DNA from: Pseudoalteromonas piratica
GTDB taxonomy: Bacteria > Pseudomonadota > Gammaproteobacteria > Enterobacterales > Alteromonadaceae
Length of the DNA: 64,000 nucleotides
Assembly: GCF_000788395.1 (NCBI RefSeq)
Contig: NZ_CP009888.1
Span: forward strand, 124,001-188,000
Reading direction: 5' to 3'
Shown here: positions 49,133-58,479 of the stretch, in pieces
Layout: each line of letters starts with the position of its first letter
How positions within the stretch are numbered: the first letter of the stretch is position 1
The notes under the pieces: model-generated
Seen by the model: only the letters and a program-made list of their open reading frames with translations
The model's database searches: none
Told to the model about the DNA's origin: nothing
Position numbers and translations under genes: made by a program

Positions 49133-50218
49133 TTACTGGTTATTAAATTTAGTGAAAGGTAATTCACTTGGCATAAAGATTAAACCATCAAACTGCTTTG
49201 CCCAATCCACTTTTAGAGAGCGATTATAAGAGATTAAGTTAACATCAAATGTTGATTCAAGTGAATCACCTTGTAATAGATAAACCATTTTTTCGCCGTT
49301 TTTTACATCATTAGGCAGTGTATTTATGGTCGTTTGTTTATCCAGCCCGACAAATGCATAACTCGCATACTTATCGCCATATGTTTGCAGCAACTTCCCG
49401 CCCAATGTGCTAAATTCTTTGTTAATAAGTTCATATCGCTTTGCGCCATGAATACTAGCGCCAAAAATAATAACCTTATTAACTTTAGGTGTCTGTGCAA
49501 TATGCCACTGGAAGCTATCAAACATTCCTACGCTGCGTTTAGAAAACCCCTGCCTACCAAATACTGATAAAGAGGTATAGAAACGTTCTGCCAAATATTT
49601 ATTTATATTGTCTTTCTCAGTTTTAGACGCCTGATAAATACTTTCAACACAGTTGGCAACCAACCGATTACTTTCAGAAGTGAAAGGGTACTGCTCATTG
49701 TACAACCACTTAAGATGACGATTTAATATTATGAAGCACTGTTCAGAAAGCGGCTTTTCTAATAAAAAGGCAAGTTCAGGTAGATATTGCTGGGTGTACA
49801 GGTTACTTCGACCGCCTGTTTGCATATCTAACCCAGCAAAGTAAATCTCTCTTTTAATTGCTTTATCATAAATAAATTCAACGAGAGGTTTAACTTCTTT
49901 CGTGTCATGTGCATAACCACCTAAAGCACCTTCAATTGCCAACTTGTTGAGCTTTCCTGAATTCAATTCTTTGTTGATGTAAATGAAATCATAAGTTTGT
50001 GCTTCAAAAAATACAGCATTAAAACCACACTGCTGAACTAAAAATTGAATTACCTCGGTTCTTAATGAAAAAGCTGAAGCGTTTTTATGAGAACTCTCTT
50101 CGCCCAAATAAACAACATCTTTGTTACACGCATCTTGATACAACGGTGAAAGTTGTGATGCATTGCAACAAAAAGATAAAAAAGTGAGTAACAAAAATGC
50201 TAATTTCCGTTTAAACAT
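49133..50218 (-). CDS. Erythromycin esterase-like periplasmic protein
   Basis: The 361-residue protein has a signal peptide (LLLTFLSFCCNAS). YLGEESSHKN near residue 38 and FNAVFFEAQTYDF near 80, with the later YFAGLDMQT, match the erythromycin esterase-like superfamily. Family members include macrolide esterases and many of unknown role. No macrolide context is visible, although an RND efflux operon lies next to it. The sequence is divergent enough that resistance should not be assumed. It is probably its own transcript. Confidence 0.65.
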   Translation of the reverse strand: MFKRKLAFLLLTFLSFCCNASQLSPLYQDACNKDVVYLGEESSHKNASAFSLRTEVIQFLVQQCGFNAVFFEAQTYDFIYINKELNSGKLNKLAIEGALGGYAHDTKEVKPLVEFIYDKAIKREIYFAGLDMQTGGRSNLYTQQYLPELAFLLEKPLSEQCFIILNRHLKWLYNEQYPFTSESNRLVANCVESIYQASKTEKDNINKYLAERFYTSLSVFGRQGFSKRSVGMFDSFQWHIAQTPKVNKVIIFGASIHGAKRYELINKEFSTLGGKLLQTYGDKYASYAFVGLDKQTTINTLPNDVKNGEKMVYLLQGDSLESTFDVNLISYNRSLKVDWAKQFDGLIFMPSELPFTKFNNQ

Positions 50219-50247
50219 ACCTATTCCTTTTCTTGTTAATGTTTTAC

Positions 50248-51699
50248 TTAGCTACTCAATACTTCTTTCGTTTTCGGTTGCAACTCTTTTTCATTTACAG
50301 GTGTTGTGGCATACCAGCCACCCGCTAATGCACGATATAAACGGGTCATTGACTCTAAACGCTGCAGCTGCGCTGATGCTAATGCTTTCTCAGCTGAAAA
50401 TAACTGACGTTGTGCATCCATCAAATCAAGCGAACTAGACACACCATTACGATAGCGCAGTTGCGCTAAACGAAAATATTCGCGTGTACTCATCACAAGA
50501 CTACGTTGCGCTTCAAAGTTATCACTGCTTGACTGAAAAGCACGCATTTCATCACTAACTTCTTTGAGTGCCTGCAGCACCACCTTTTGGTAATTTAACC
50601 CTGCTTGATAAGCCAACTCTTCTTTAGCAGATAAATTGGCGCGATTTTTACCAGCATTAAAAAGTGGTTGAAAAACATCGAGGCCCAACATCCAAACAAC
50701 ATTACCGCCTGAGAGCAAATCGCCAATATCACTGGATTCGGTACCCAGCTCACCGGTAAGAGACAATTTTGGAAATAAGTCTGCTTTTGCAACACCGATT
50801 TGTGCTGTTGCACTTTCCCACTCTTTTAGTGCCTGCTGAACATCAGGGCGCCTTTTAAGCAACTCTGCAGGCATATTGGGTTCCAAATTTTTAATCAGTA
50901 CTTGAGCAAAAATATCATTACCACCAGAAACATCGGTATCTGCATCGCCCACTAACAAACGTAACTGTGTCTTAGCTTTATGTTCAGCAAGCAGTAACGG
51001 CGCAATGGTCGCTTTGGTACTTTCAACTTCTACTTCCGCTTGCTTTTGCTCTAAGCCTGAAATTACCCCACCCTCTTTGCGAATACGCGCCAAGCGTAGT
51101 TCGTTTTGCCTTATTTCGAGTGTATTCTCTGTTATCTCAAGCTGCTGCTCTATTTCTTTTAACTGATAAAACTGACTCGCCACTTGCGCAATTAAACTTA
51201 ATTGCATGGCATATGCTGCCTGCTGTGTTGCCATTAAATCCGCTAATGCAGCTTCACTTGCTCGTCGATTAGCACCAAACAAATCAAGCTCCCAAGCAAA
51301 ATAACCTTTAAACTCATAGGAATTAGCAGGTGAACTATCCAACCCTTCTTCCCGTTCAAAAGTCGGTTGTAAATTTAGACTTGGCCAGAGCGCGGAATCG
51401 CTGATAGTTTGATTAGCTAATGCTGCCTGAACTTTGCTTTGCGCAATGCGTAAATCAAGATTATTTTTAAGCGCCTTTTCGATTAAGTTTTGCAGGTGCA
51501 AATCTTGGTAGATTTCTTTCCAGCCTCGTTCAGCGGCGCTGACTTGTTGCTGTTCCAAGGGCGCTTTTGTACCCATATAAGTAAGCAATTCACTGTGACC
51601 AGGCGCTTTGAAATCAGGGCCTAATGTGCATCCAGACACTAACAAGCTAGCGACAATAGCGCCATAGCAAAGCGAACGATTAAATCTTAACTTATTCAT
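50248..51699 (-). CDS. RND efflux outer-membrane factor (NodT/OprM type)
   Basis: The 483-residue lipoprotein signal reads LLVSGCTLGPDF. Two repeats typical of TolC-like channels follow, with LRIAQSKVQAALANQT and NRRASEAALADL in the first, and RRPDVQQALKEWESATAQIGVAKADLFP linking to the second in pieces. The trimeric channel would span the outer membrane and periplasm. The start overlaps the inner-membrane pump gene by eight bases. It is the third gene of a complete MFP-RND-OMF operon. Confidence 0.94.
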   Translation of the reverse strand: MNKLRFNRSLCYGAIVASLLVSGCTLGPDFKAPGHSELLTYMGTKAPLEQQQVSAAERGWKEIYQDLHLQNLIEKALKNNLDLRIAQSKVQAALANQTISDSALWPSLNLQPTFEREEGLDSSPANSYEFKGYFAWELDLFGANRRASEAALADLMATQQAAYAMQLSLIAQVASQFYQLKEIEQQLEITENTLEIRQNELRLARIRKEGGVISGLEQKQAEVEVESTKATIAPLLLAEHKAKTQLRLLVGDADTDVSGGNDIFAQVLIKNLEPNMPAELLKRRPDVQQALKEWESATAQIGVAKADLFPKLSLTGELGTESSDIGDLLSGGNVVWMLGLDVFQPLFNAGKNRANLSAKEELAYQAGLNYQKVVLQALKEVSDEMRAFQSSSDNFEAQRSLVMSTREYFRLAQLRYRNGVSSSLDLMDAQRQLFSAEKALASAQLQRLESMTRLYRALAGGWYATTPVNEKELQPKTKEVLSS

Positions 51700-54600
51700 T
51701 AGTCACCCCCTCGCTTACAATGCTCTTTTTTTGAGGCACTTTACTGCCAACAAAACGGCTAATTGTAATAAAAAATAGCGGTACCAAAATAATTCCTAAT
51801 GTGGTTGCTAGCACCATCCCGCCTAAGATAGGAATCGAAATAGATTGACGACTTACAGCACCTGGACCGGTTGCAATAACGAGTGGCAACACCCCTAAAA
51901 TAAATGACACAGCCGTCATTAAGATAGGGCGAAAGCGTGAGCGTGCAGCTTCAAGTGCGGCATCAAATGCAGATGCACCTTCGCGGTATAATTGATTTGC
52001 TACTTCAACGATTAAAATGGAGTTCTTTGCTGCAAGTCCTATCAGCGCTATAAAAGCGACTTGGAAAAACAAGTTGTTTTCAACGCCGGTTAACAATACA
52101 AATAAGCTGGCTCCAAACATAGCAACAGGGCTAATCAATAATACCGCTAGTGGTAAAGCCCAATTTTCATAAAGCGCCGCTAAAAATAAATACACAAAGC
52201 CAATTGCTAACATAATCGCAATACTAAGCTGACCAGCAGAACGGATTTCTTGAAATGTCAGTCCTGTCCACTCATACCCCATACCTGGACCTAAAATATC
52301 CGCACTCACTTGCTCAATCACTTTAATCACATCGCCTGACGAATAGCCCTCAGCAGGGGTGACATTAATATTAGTACTGGTAAACATGTTATAGCGATTA
52401 ATTGCTGAAGGCCCTGTTGTCAGTTCTAGTTCAGCGAGCACATTGAGTGGCACCATGGCTCCATTACTACTGCGTACATAAAACTCATTGAGATCATCAG
52501 GTCTTTCACGAAAGTCTTGCTCAGCTTGAACTTTTACGCGATACACACGACCAAATAAATTAAAATCATTGACCGTAGATGAACCCGTTAACACTTTCAT
52601 CGTGCTATACACATCGGCAATCGGTACTTCTAACGCTTTCGCTTTTTCACGATCAACGGCTAAAAATAGTTGAGGGATTTCCCCTTTTAATGATGTTGAT
52701 GCTTTTTCTATTTCAGCACGCTCACTTAGCGCTGCTAATAATTTACGCTGCGTTTCAATTAACCCAGTCCAATTCGCACCACTGCGATCTTGCAGCGCAA
52801 ACTCAACACCTGAGCCACTGCCTAAGCCTGCAATCGCGGACGGTTGAAACACATTAAACTCAGCACTGGCGATCTGCTGTAATTGCGCCTCGATTTCATT
52901 TGCAACCATTTCAACTGAATAACCTAACTCGCTGCGCTCTGCCCAGTTTTTTAGTACTACTTCAAGTTGGCCGTTAGCTTGCGCACTGCCAGAGCGGCGA
53001 TTTTCACCCGCCAATGAGAAGGAATACGCTACCGCAGGGTGCGCCAGCACAATCTCATTGGCTTGCGTGATAACCGCATCGGTTCGCGTTACTGTTGCCG
53101 CATCTGGTAATTGTATATCAACAAAAAAGCGACCTTGGTCTTCTTGTGGCATAAAGCTTACTGGCAGCGCTCTAAATGTAATAACGCACACAATCACAAT
53201 AAGTGTAAAGAATAGGTATCCGCGTTTTGCATTGGTACAAGTGAGCTTCACAAGCCAGGTGTAGCGCTCACTCAAACGGTCCAAATGATGGTTAAACCAG
53301 TTAAATAAAGTATTTGTTTGTCCTGAAGATTTTTTTAGGAATATGGCACACAATGCAGGACTTAACGTCAGCGCAACAAGCGTTGAAATAAGTACTGCCA
53401 CGGTGATAGAAATTGCAAACTCGCGATACATAATGCCGGTAATACCTGCTAAAAAGGATACAGGTACAAATACCGCAGCAAGTACTAATGAAGTGGCAAC
53501 CAATGCCCCTGACAGTTCAGTCATTGCTTGTTTAGTTGCTTCAAATGGTGACAGGTCATTCTCGTTAATTAAACGCTCAACATTTTCCACCACAACAATC
53601 GCATCATCAACCACAATACCGATCGCCAACACCATGGCAAGTAAGCTTACTGTGTTGATAGTAAAGCCAAATGCCGCTAAGGCGATAAAGGTGCCAATAA
53701 TGGAGACTGGCACAGCCAAAGCAGGAATAAGTGTTGTGCGCCAGTTTTGTAAAAATAAATACACCACTAAAATAACTAAAATAAGCGCTTGTATCAGAGT
53801 ATTGATTACTTCATCAATGGATAGCTTAATAAATTCTGATGCATCATAAAAAACTTGCCACTTGACCCCTTCAGGAAAGTTTTGCGCTAAATTAGTCATC
53901 ACCTTCTTTACATTTTCTGTGACTTCTAAGGCATTTGAGCCTGGCAGCATATACACCTGTAAAATTGTGGCATTTTGATTATTTAACTTAGATTGCAAAG
54001 TGTAGGCAGAAGACCCCAACTCAATGCGCGCTACATCACGTAAGCGGATCATTGAACCATCGGGGTTTACCCGCACCATAATATTTTTGAAGTCTTCGAC
54101 TTTATTAAAACGCCCTTGTGCTGTTACTGAAAAAGTAAGTTTTACTTTTTCATTCATTGGTTGCGCACCAAGCTCACCGGCTGCAGCCTCTTTATTTTGT
54201 TCTTTAATCGCACTGGTAACATCATTAACGGTCAGGCCATAACCCGCCATCACATCAGGACGTAACCACACACGCATTGAATAACTACGCGACCCAGTAT
54301 TGCGCACACGGCCAACTCCCGGGATGCGCTTTAATGCTTGTTGCACATTAATCGTTGCGTAGTTACTTAAATAGATTTCATCGTAGCGTTCGTTATCTGA
54401 AGTCAGTGCTAACTTTAATAACTCTACCGAACTTTCTGTTGATACTGTTACCCCTTCGGTTTGGACATCAACAGGTAAATTACTACCCGCTTGCGACGCC
54501 GTATTTTGAACATCCACCGAAGCTAAATCCGGATCGGTGCCAACTTCAAAGGTCAGAGTGATATTACTGCTACCTGAATTTGTCGCTTTTGATTCCATGT

Positions 54601-54832
54601 ATAACATATTCGGTGTGCCATTAAGCTCTTGCTCAAGTGGCACAGCAACCGATTCCGAGGCAGTACTGGCTGTTGCGCCAGAGTAAGACGCGGAAACTTT
54701 TACAGATGGAGGCGCTATATCAGGATATTGATCAATCGGTAACGTAAACAGTGATACTAACCCCGTTAGGATAATTACCAATGAAATAACGCTGGCAAAT
54801 ACCGGGCGCTTAATAAAGAAATGAGCGAACAT
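51692..54832 (-). CDS. RND multidrug efflux transporter (HAE1 type)
   Basis: The 1046-residue protein is full length and closely follows AcrB-like pumps. It has an N-terminal FFIKRPVFASVISL, the proton-relay Asp pair in GIVVDDAIVVVENVERL near residue 405, the second TM half with LIGLAAKNSILIVE, and 12 TM helices. It exports drugs, bile-like compounds or dyes using the proton gradient. It touches the MFP gene directly (one base apart) and overlaps the outer-membrane gene, so the three are translated together. No local repressor gene is seen. Confidence 0.96.
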   Translation of the reverse strand: MFAHFFIKRPVFASVISLVIILTGLVSLFTLPIDQYPDIAPPSVKVSASYSGATASTASESVAVPLEQELNGTPNMLYMESKATNSGSSNITLTFEVGTDPDLASVDVQNTASQAGSNLPVDVQTEGVTVSTESSVELLKLALTSDNERYDEIYLSNYATINVQQALKRIPGVGRVRNTGSRSYSMRVWLRPDVMAGYGLTVNDVTSAIKEQNKEAAAGELGAQPMNEKVKLTFSVTAQGRFNKVEDFKNIMVRVNPDGSMIRLRDVARIELGSSAYTLQSKLNNQNATILQVYMLPGSNALEVTENVKKVMTNLAQNFPEGVKWQVFYDASEFIKLSIDEVINTLIQALILVILVVYLFLQNWRTTLIPALAVPVSIIGTFIALAAFGFTINTVSLLAMVLAIGIVVDDAIVVVENVERLINENDLSPFEATKQAMTELSGALVATSLVLAAVFVPVSFLAGITGIMYREFAISITVAVLISTLVALTLSPALCAIFLKKSSGQTNTLFNWFNHHLDRLSERYTWLVKLTCTNAKRGYLFFTLIVIVCVITFRALPVSFMPQEDQGRFFVDIQLPDAATVTRTDAVITQANEIVLAHPAVAYSFSLAGENRRSGSAQANGQLEVVLKNWAERSELGYSVEMVANEIEAQLQQIASAEFNVFQPSAIAGLGSGSGVEFALQDRSGANWTGLIETQRKLLAALSERAEIEKASTSLKGEIPQLFLAVDREKAKALEVPIADVYSTMKVLTGSSTVNDFNLFGRVYRVKVQAEQDFRERPDDLNEFYVRSSNGAMVPLNVLAELELTTGPSAINRYNMFTSTNINVTPAEGYSSGDVIKVIEQVSADILGPGMGYEWTGLTFQEIRSAGQLSIAIMLAIGFVYLFLAALYENWALPLAVLLISPVAMFGASLFVLLTGVENNLFFQVAFIALIGLAAKNSILIVEVANQLYREGASAFDAALEAARSRFRPILMTAVSFILGVLPLVIATGPGAVSRQSISIPILGGMVLATTLGIILVPLFFITISRFVGSKVPQKKSIVSEGVTNE

Positions 54833-56017
54833 TTACTCATCTCCTTTATTGCTTTGTTGGCTTGCCGACTGCGGTTTTTCGTTAATTGCTACCGGATTTA
54901 CTAGCTGTCCATGACGGGCACGATGCAACCCTTCAACAATTATTTTTTCTCCTGCACTTAAGCCCGAACCAATCACTAATCCTTCTTCACCATAATGCTC
55001 AATAATTACAAAGCGGCGCTCAACCTTATTGTTTGGCATCACCACCATCACATAAACTCCGCCTTGCTCAACCTGTGTACTTTCTTCGGGAATAACAACG
55101 GCGTTAGCGAACTCACTTAGTTTAATGCGGGCTTTAGTATGTTGCCCAGGCAACAATTCACTGTCTGGATTAGGCAGTACTGCACGCACTTTAAATGTAC
55201 CCGTTTGCGGATTGACTTTGGGATCGGTAAAGCTAACATCACCCCAATATTTATACTCGCTATCATCTGGCAATGTAATGCGTACAAAGCCTTCAAGCGC
55301 TTTACCTTTTTGCTCCGCGTCCATTTGTTCAAGTACAGAGGTCATACGACGACGTGCATTTAAATAGTCCAAAGTCGACATATTAAAATGAACATAGATT
55401 GGATTGATTTGTTTAATTGTCGTTAATAGAGAAATCCCGCCACTGCCAACAAGTGCACCTAAATCAGCTTCAGAGCTACTCACCATGCCACTAATCGGTG
55501 CAACAATTCTGGTATAACTTAAATCGAGTTCCGCCTCTTCGAGTTCTGCCTGACTGGCAAGCACCGATGCCTGTGCTTGCTCTTTGGCCGACAAAGCATT
55601 GTCAAAATCAAGTTGACTGGCTGCATCTTGACGATACAGAGGTTCGAGCCTGGCAACATCACGTTTCGCTTTTTCCAACGCTGCTTTATTTTTTTCAAGC
55701 GCTGCTGTCGCGCGATTAACTTTAGCGATGTAAGGTTTGTCATCAATGCGATATAACTCATCCCCTTCATTGACCCAACTACCTTCAATAAATGCGACAC
55801 GCTCAACATAACCCGTAACACGGGCACGCACTTCTACATCAAGCGATGCATCTGTGCGAGCAATGTAATTGCCATAAATGGGCACACTTTTTTTCTCAAC
55901 CTGTTGGTAATAAACCGTCTCAGGCTCTGCAACTTGAAGCTCCTTTTTACAGCCTAAAAGTGTGCCTAAAAGTATTAATACAACAAAATAGTGAGTGGCA
56001 AATGTTGGTCGCAACAT
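54833..56017 (-). CDS. RND efflux periplasmic adaptor (membrane fusion protein)
   Basis: The 394-residue lipoprotein has LLGTLLGCKKE as its lipobox. The biotinyl-lipoyl halves, hairpin coiled coil (YRQDAASQLDFDNALSAKEQ) and beta-barrel domain with VHFNMSTLDY are typical of AcrA-like adaptors. It bridges the inner-membrane pump and the outer-membrane channel. It is the first gene of the operon and lies just after mutM with a 19-base gap, so it might be partly read from upstream. Confidence 0.94.
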   Translation of the reverse strand: MLRPTFATHYFVVLILLGTLLGCKKELQVAEPETVYYQQVEKKSVPIYGNYIARTDASLDVEVRARVTGYVERVAFIEGSWVNEGDELYRIDDKPYIAKVNRATAALEKNKAALEKAKRDVARLEPLYRQDAASQLDFDNALSAKEQAQASVLASQAELEEAELDLSYTRIVAPISGMVSSSEADLGALVGSGGISLLTTIKQINPIYVHFNMSTLDYLNARRRMTSVLEQMDAEQKGKALEGFVRITLPDDSEYKYWGDVSFTDPKVNPQTGTFKVRAVLPNPDSELLPGQHTKARIKLSEFANAVVIPEESTQVEQGGVYVMVVMPNNKVERRFVIIEHYGEEGLVIGSGLSAGEKIIVEGLHRARHGQLVNPVAINEKPQSASQQSNKGDE

Positions 56018-56036
56018 GCTTAAATCCTTTAATTTA

Positions 56037-56846
56037 TTATTTTTGGCAATTCTTACAATACACCGTACTACGTTGACCTTGGCGAATTTCCATTAGTGGT
56101 TCTTTGCAATTAACACAAGGTTCGCCTTTGCGACCATACACCAGTAACTTCTGAGCAAAATAACCTGGCTTGCCATCTGTTTGCGCAAAATCTTTAAGGG
56201 TTGTTCCCCCTTGTTCAATGGCATCAGCTAAGGTCTGCTTAATGATTGGTACCAACTCATGATAACGCTTTTTCGCGATTTTTCCTGCCGCGCGTTTAGG
56301 ATGAATACCCGCTTTAAATAACGATTCATTAGCGTAAATATTACCCACGCCAACTACCACATTGTTGTCCATCAAAAACTGTTTTATCGCAGTTTGCTTT
56401 TGACGCGATTTTTCATAGAGATAATCAGCATCAAAGTCGTCAGTGAGCGGCTCAGGACCCAATTTTAACAAACTTGTGTGAACCTCTCCTGAAGCTTGCC
56501 ACAAACAGGCTCCAAAGCGACGCGGATCATTTAAACGAAGCACTTTGCCATTTTCGAGCTCTATTTCGACGTGATCATGCTTTTTTAATGGCACAGAATT
56601 ATCGACCACACGAAGGTTACCCGACATGCCTAAGTGCAAAATAACGCTTCCGCTATCAACACTAATCATTAAGTATTTTGCACGACGGCTAATCTCATTA
56701 ATTACTTTTCCTTCGAGTTGATAAACATCATCGGGAACAGGCCAGCGTAATTGTTTTTGATGCACGCGCACTTGCTTCACTGTTTGCTTAAGCATGTGTG
56801 GGCTAATGCCCAAACGGCTCACTTCAACTTCTGGTAATTCAGGCAT
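56037..56846 (-). CDS. mutM: Formamidopyrimidine-DNA glycosylase
   Basis: The 269-residue repair enzyme begins [13 protein letters not shown], Pro2 and Glu3 being the active-site pair. [10 protein letters not shown] and [14 protein letters not shown] bind DNA, and the C-terminal zinc finger has EPCVNCKEP and YCKNCQK. It removes 8-oxoguanine and ring-opened purines. The gene follows a small membrane protein gene by eight bases. Its usual partners rpmB-rpmG are about 4 kb away rather than adjacent. Confidence 0.97.
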   Translation of the reverse strand: MPELPEVEVSRLGISPHMLKQTVKQVRVHQKQLRWPVPDDVYQLEGKVINEISRRAKYLMISVDSGSVILHLGMSGNLRVVDNSVPLKKHDHVEIELENGKVLRLNDPRRFGACLWQASGEVHTSLLKLGPEPLTDDFDADYLYEKSRQKQTAIKQFLMDNNVVVGVGNIYANESLFKAGIHPKRAAGKIAKKRYHELVPIIKQTLADAIEQGGTTLKDFAQTDGKPGYFAQKLLVYGRKGEPCVNCKEPLMEIRQGQRSTVYCKNCQK

Positions 56847-56854
56847 AAATAATT

Positions 56855-57316
56855 CTAAAACTCCGTATTGGGAAATAATTGACTACAGGTTTGTTTATTT
56901 AATTTAAGACGACGCGATTGATTATCTTCAAGATAACAACTATTTGGCATAGAAAATACGTTAAACACTAAACTCCGTTCATAACCGGCAATATAAATTT
57001 CAACGTAAGTAAGCGCCGAGGTGTTTTCATCTATTTGAGGGAGTAGCTCGCCAGTGGCTTGACGCCAATTTAAATCAAGCAATTCAAGATCTAGCGCTAA
57101 CTGAGTATTAGCACGCCAACTTGTGCCAATTCGCTCAATTTTAAAATCGCTATATTGATAGGTAAGTACTGCGCTATTTGGTGGCAGCAGTGGTTGAATT
57201 GTCTCATCCTCCGAAGATGAAATAATTTTATGATGCAGTCCATTAAACAAAAAAATCATTATTAACATGGCAAAAATAATGACATTATTCCAACCAGTTC
57301 GCCCAAGCCTAATCAT
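56855..57316 (-). CDS. Small inner-membrane-anchored hypothetical protein
   Basis: The 153-residue protein has one TM near 12-27 ([16 protein letters not shown]) with a basic N-terminus, then a periplasmic domain with [18 protein letters not shown] and a Cys pair (NSCYLED and KQTCSQLF) that may form a disulphide. I recognise no named family. It precedes mutM with a gap of eight bases and is likely co-transcribed. Function unknown. Confidence 0.7.
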   Translation of the reverse strand: MIRLGRTGWNNVIIFAMLIMIFLFNGLHHKIISSSEDETIQPLLPPNSAVLTYQYSDFKIERIGTSWRANTQLALDLELLDLNWRQATGELLPQIDENTSALTYVEIYIAGYERSLVFNVFSMPNSCYLEDNQSRRLKLNKQTCSQLFPNTEF

Positions 57317-57482
57317 TTCGATCCTAAACGCGCCTATTTAAGTATAACTAAGTCTATATGAAACAAGCAGTTTTGGCACCTATTCAGCTCGTGAATAAGT
57401 AATACCAAATGAGTAATTTCTGTCGCTGTTAAATGGCTATTTTTTTGCTAAACTATGCGCCAAAATTTAAGGAGTTCCGTCC

Positions 57483-58403
57483 ATGGCAATGTATGTAGTG
57501 GGTCACAAGATCCCTGATTCAGATTCGATTTGTGGTGCAATTGCACTTGCATATTTAAAAAACCAAATTGGTGAAGCAGCAATCGCAACACGTTTAGGCG
57601 ATGTATCACCTGAAACACAGTTCATTCTAGACACATTTGGTTTTGAAGCACCTGAGCTTAAAATGAGCTACGCAGGTGAAGAGGTTTACATTGTAGACCA
57701 CACAGAAAAAACACAAGCACCAGATGATATTGATGAAGCAACGGTTGTGGGTGTTGTTGACCACCACAAACTGGGCGATTTAACAACCTCTACACCACTT
57801 GAGTGTTGGATCCGTCCTGTAGGTTGTTCAAACACCATCATTAAGATGATGTATGACTTCTACGGCGTTGAGATTCCAAAGAACATTGCTGGCCTAATGT
57901 TAGGTGCAATCCTATCTGACACAGTAATCTTCAAGTCACCAACTTGTACAACGGCTGATATCAAGTGTGTTGAAGTACTTGCAGAAATCGCAGGCATCGA
58001 AGACTACAAAGCATTCGGCATGGAAATGTTTAAAGTGAAATCAGCGGTTGAAGGCACACCAGCCCGCGACTTAGTAATGCGTGATTTTAAAGACTTCAAT
58101 ATGAACGGTAACCTTGTAGGTATCGGTCAGTTAGAAGTTATCGACTTAGCGGTATTTGACGACATCAAAGCTGATCTTGAAGCAGATATTGCAAAGCTGA
58201 AAGAAGAAGGCGGTCGTCACTCTGTGTTCTTACTGCTTACAGACATTATGAAAGAAGGTTCACAAATGCTTATCGCGTCTGATGACGAAAGCATTGTTGA
58301 GCGTGCTTACGGTGTTGCACCTGAGCAAAGCCGCGTATGGCTCGATGGCGTACTAAGCCGTAAGAAGCAAGTAGTACCACCACTACAAGATGCATTTGCA
58401 TAA
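57483..58403 (+). CDS. ppaC: Manganese-dependent inorganic pyrophosphatase
   Basis: The 306-residue enzyme is a DHH-family pyrophosphatase: YVVGHKIPDSDSICGAIA, VYIVDHTE, GVVDHHKLGD and GAILSDTVIFKSPT bind manganese. The C-terminal DHHA2 domain includes GGRHSVFLLLTDI and SRKKQVVPPL. It hydrolyses pyrophosphate to drive biosynthesis. AAGGAG lies nine bases before the ATG. It is a single gene with its own terminator. Codon use looks highly expressed. Confidence 0.96.
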   Translation: MAMYVVGHKIPDSDSICGAIALAYLKNQIGEAAIATRLGDVSPETQFILDTFGFEAPELKMSYAGEEVYIVDHTEKTQAPDDIDEATVVGVVDHHKLGDLTTSTPLECWIRPVGCSNTIIKMMYDFYGVEIPKNIAGLMLGAILSDTVIFKSPTCTTADIKCVEVLAEIAGIEDYKAFGMEMFKVKSAVEGTPARDLVMRDFKDFNMNGNLVGIGQLEVIDLAVFDDIKADLEADIAKLKEEGGRHSVFLLLTDIMKEGSQMLIASDDESIVERAYGVAPEQSRVWLDGVLSRKKQVVPPLQDAFA

Positions 58404-58421
58404 TTTGCTTAAATAATATTG

Positions 58422-58448
58422 AAAAAGGTGCTGCTAGCACCTTTTTTT
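58422..58448 (+). terminator. Terminator after ppaC
   Basis: AGGTGCT pairs with AGCACCT with a 3-base loop, followed by seven T. Confidence 0.92.
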
Positions 58449-58479
58449 ATGTGTTTGAAAAACAAACACGTTAAAGGCT

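Noticed and set aside
49133..56017. Macrolide resistance locus (esterase-like gene next to an RND pump)
   Set aside because: The esterase-like protein is divergent, a separate unit, and such families occur widely without resistance. The sequence alone does not support it.
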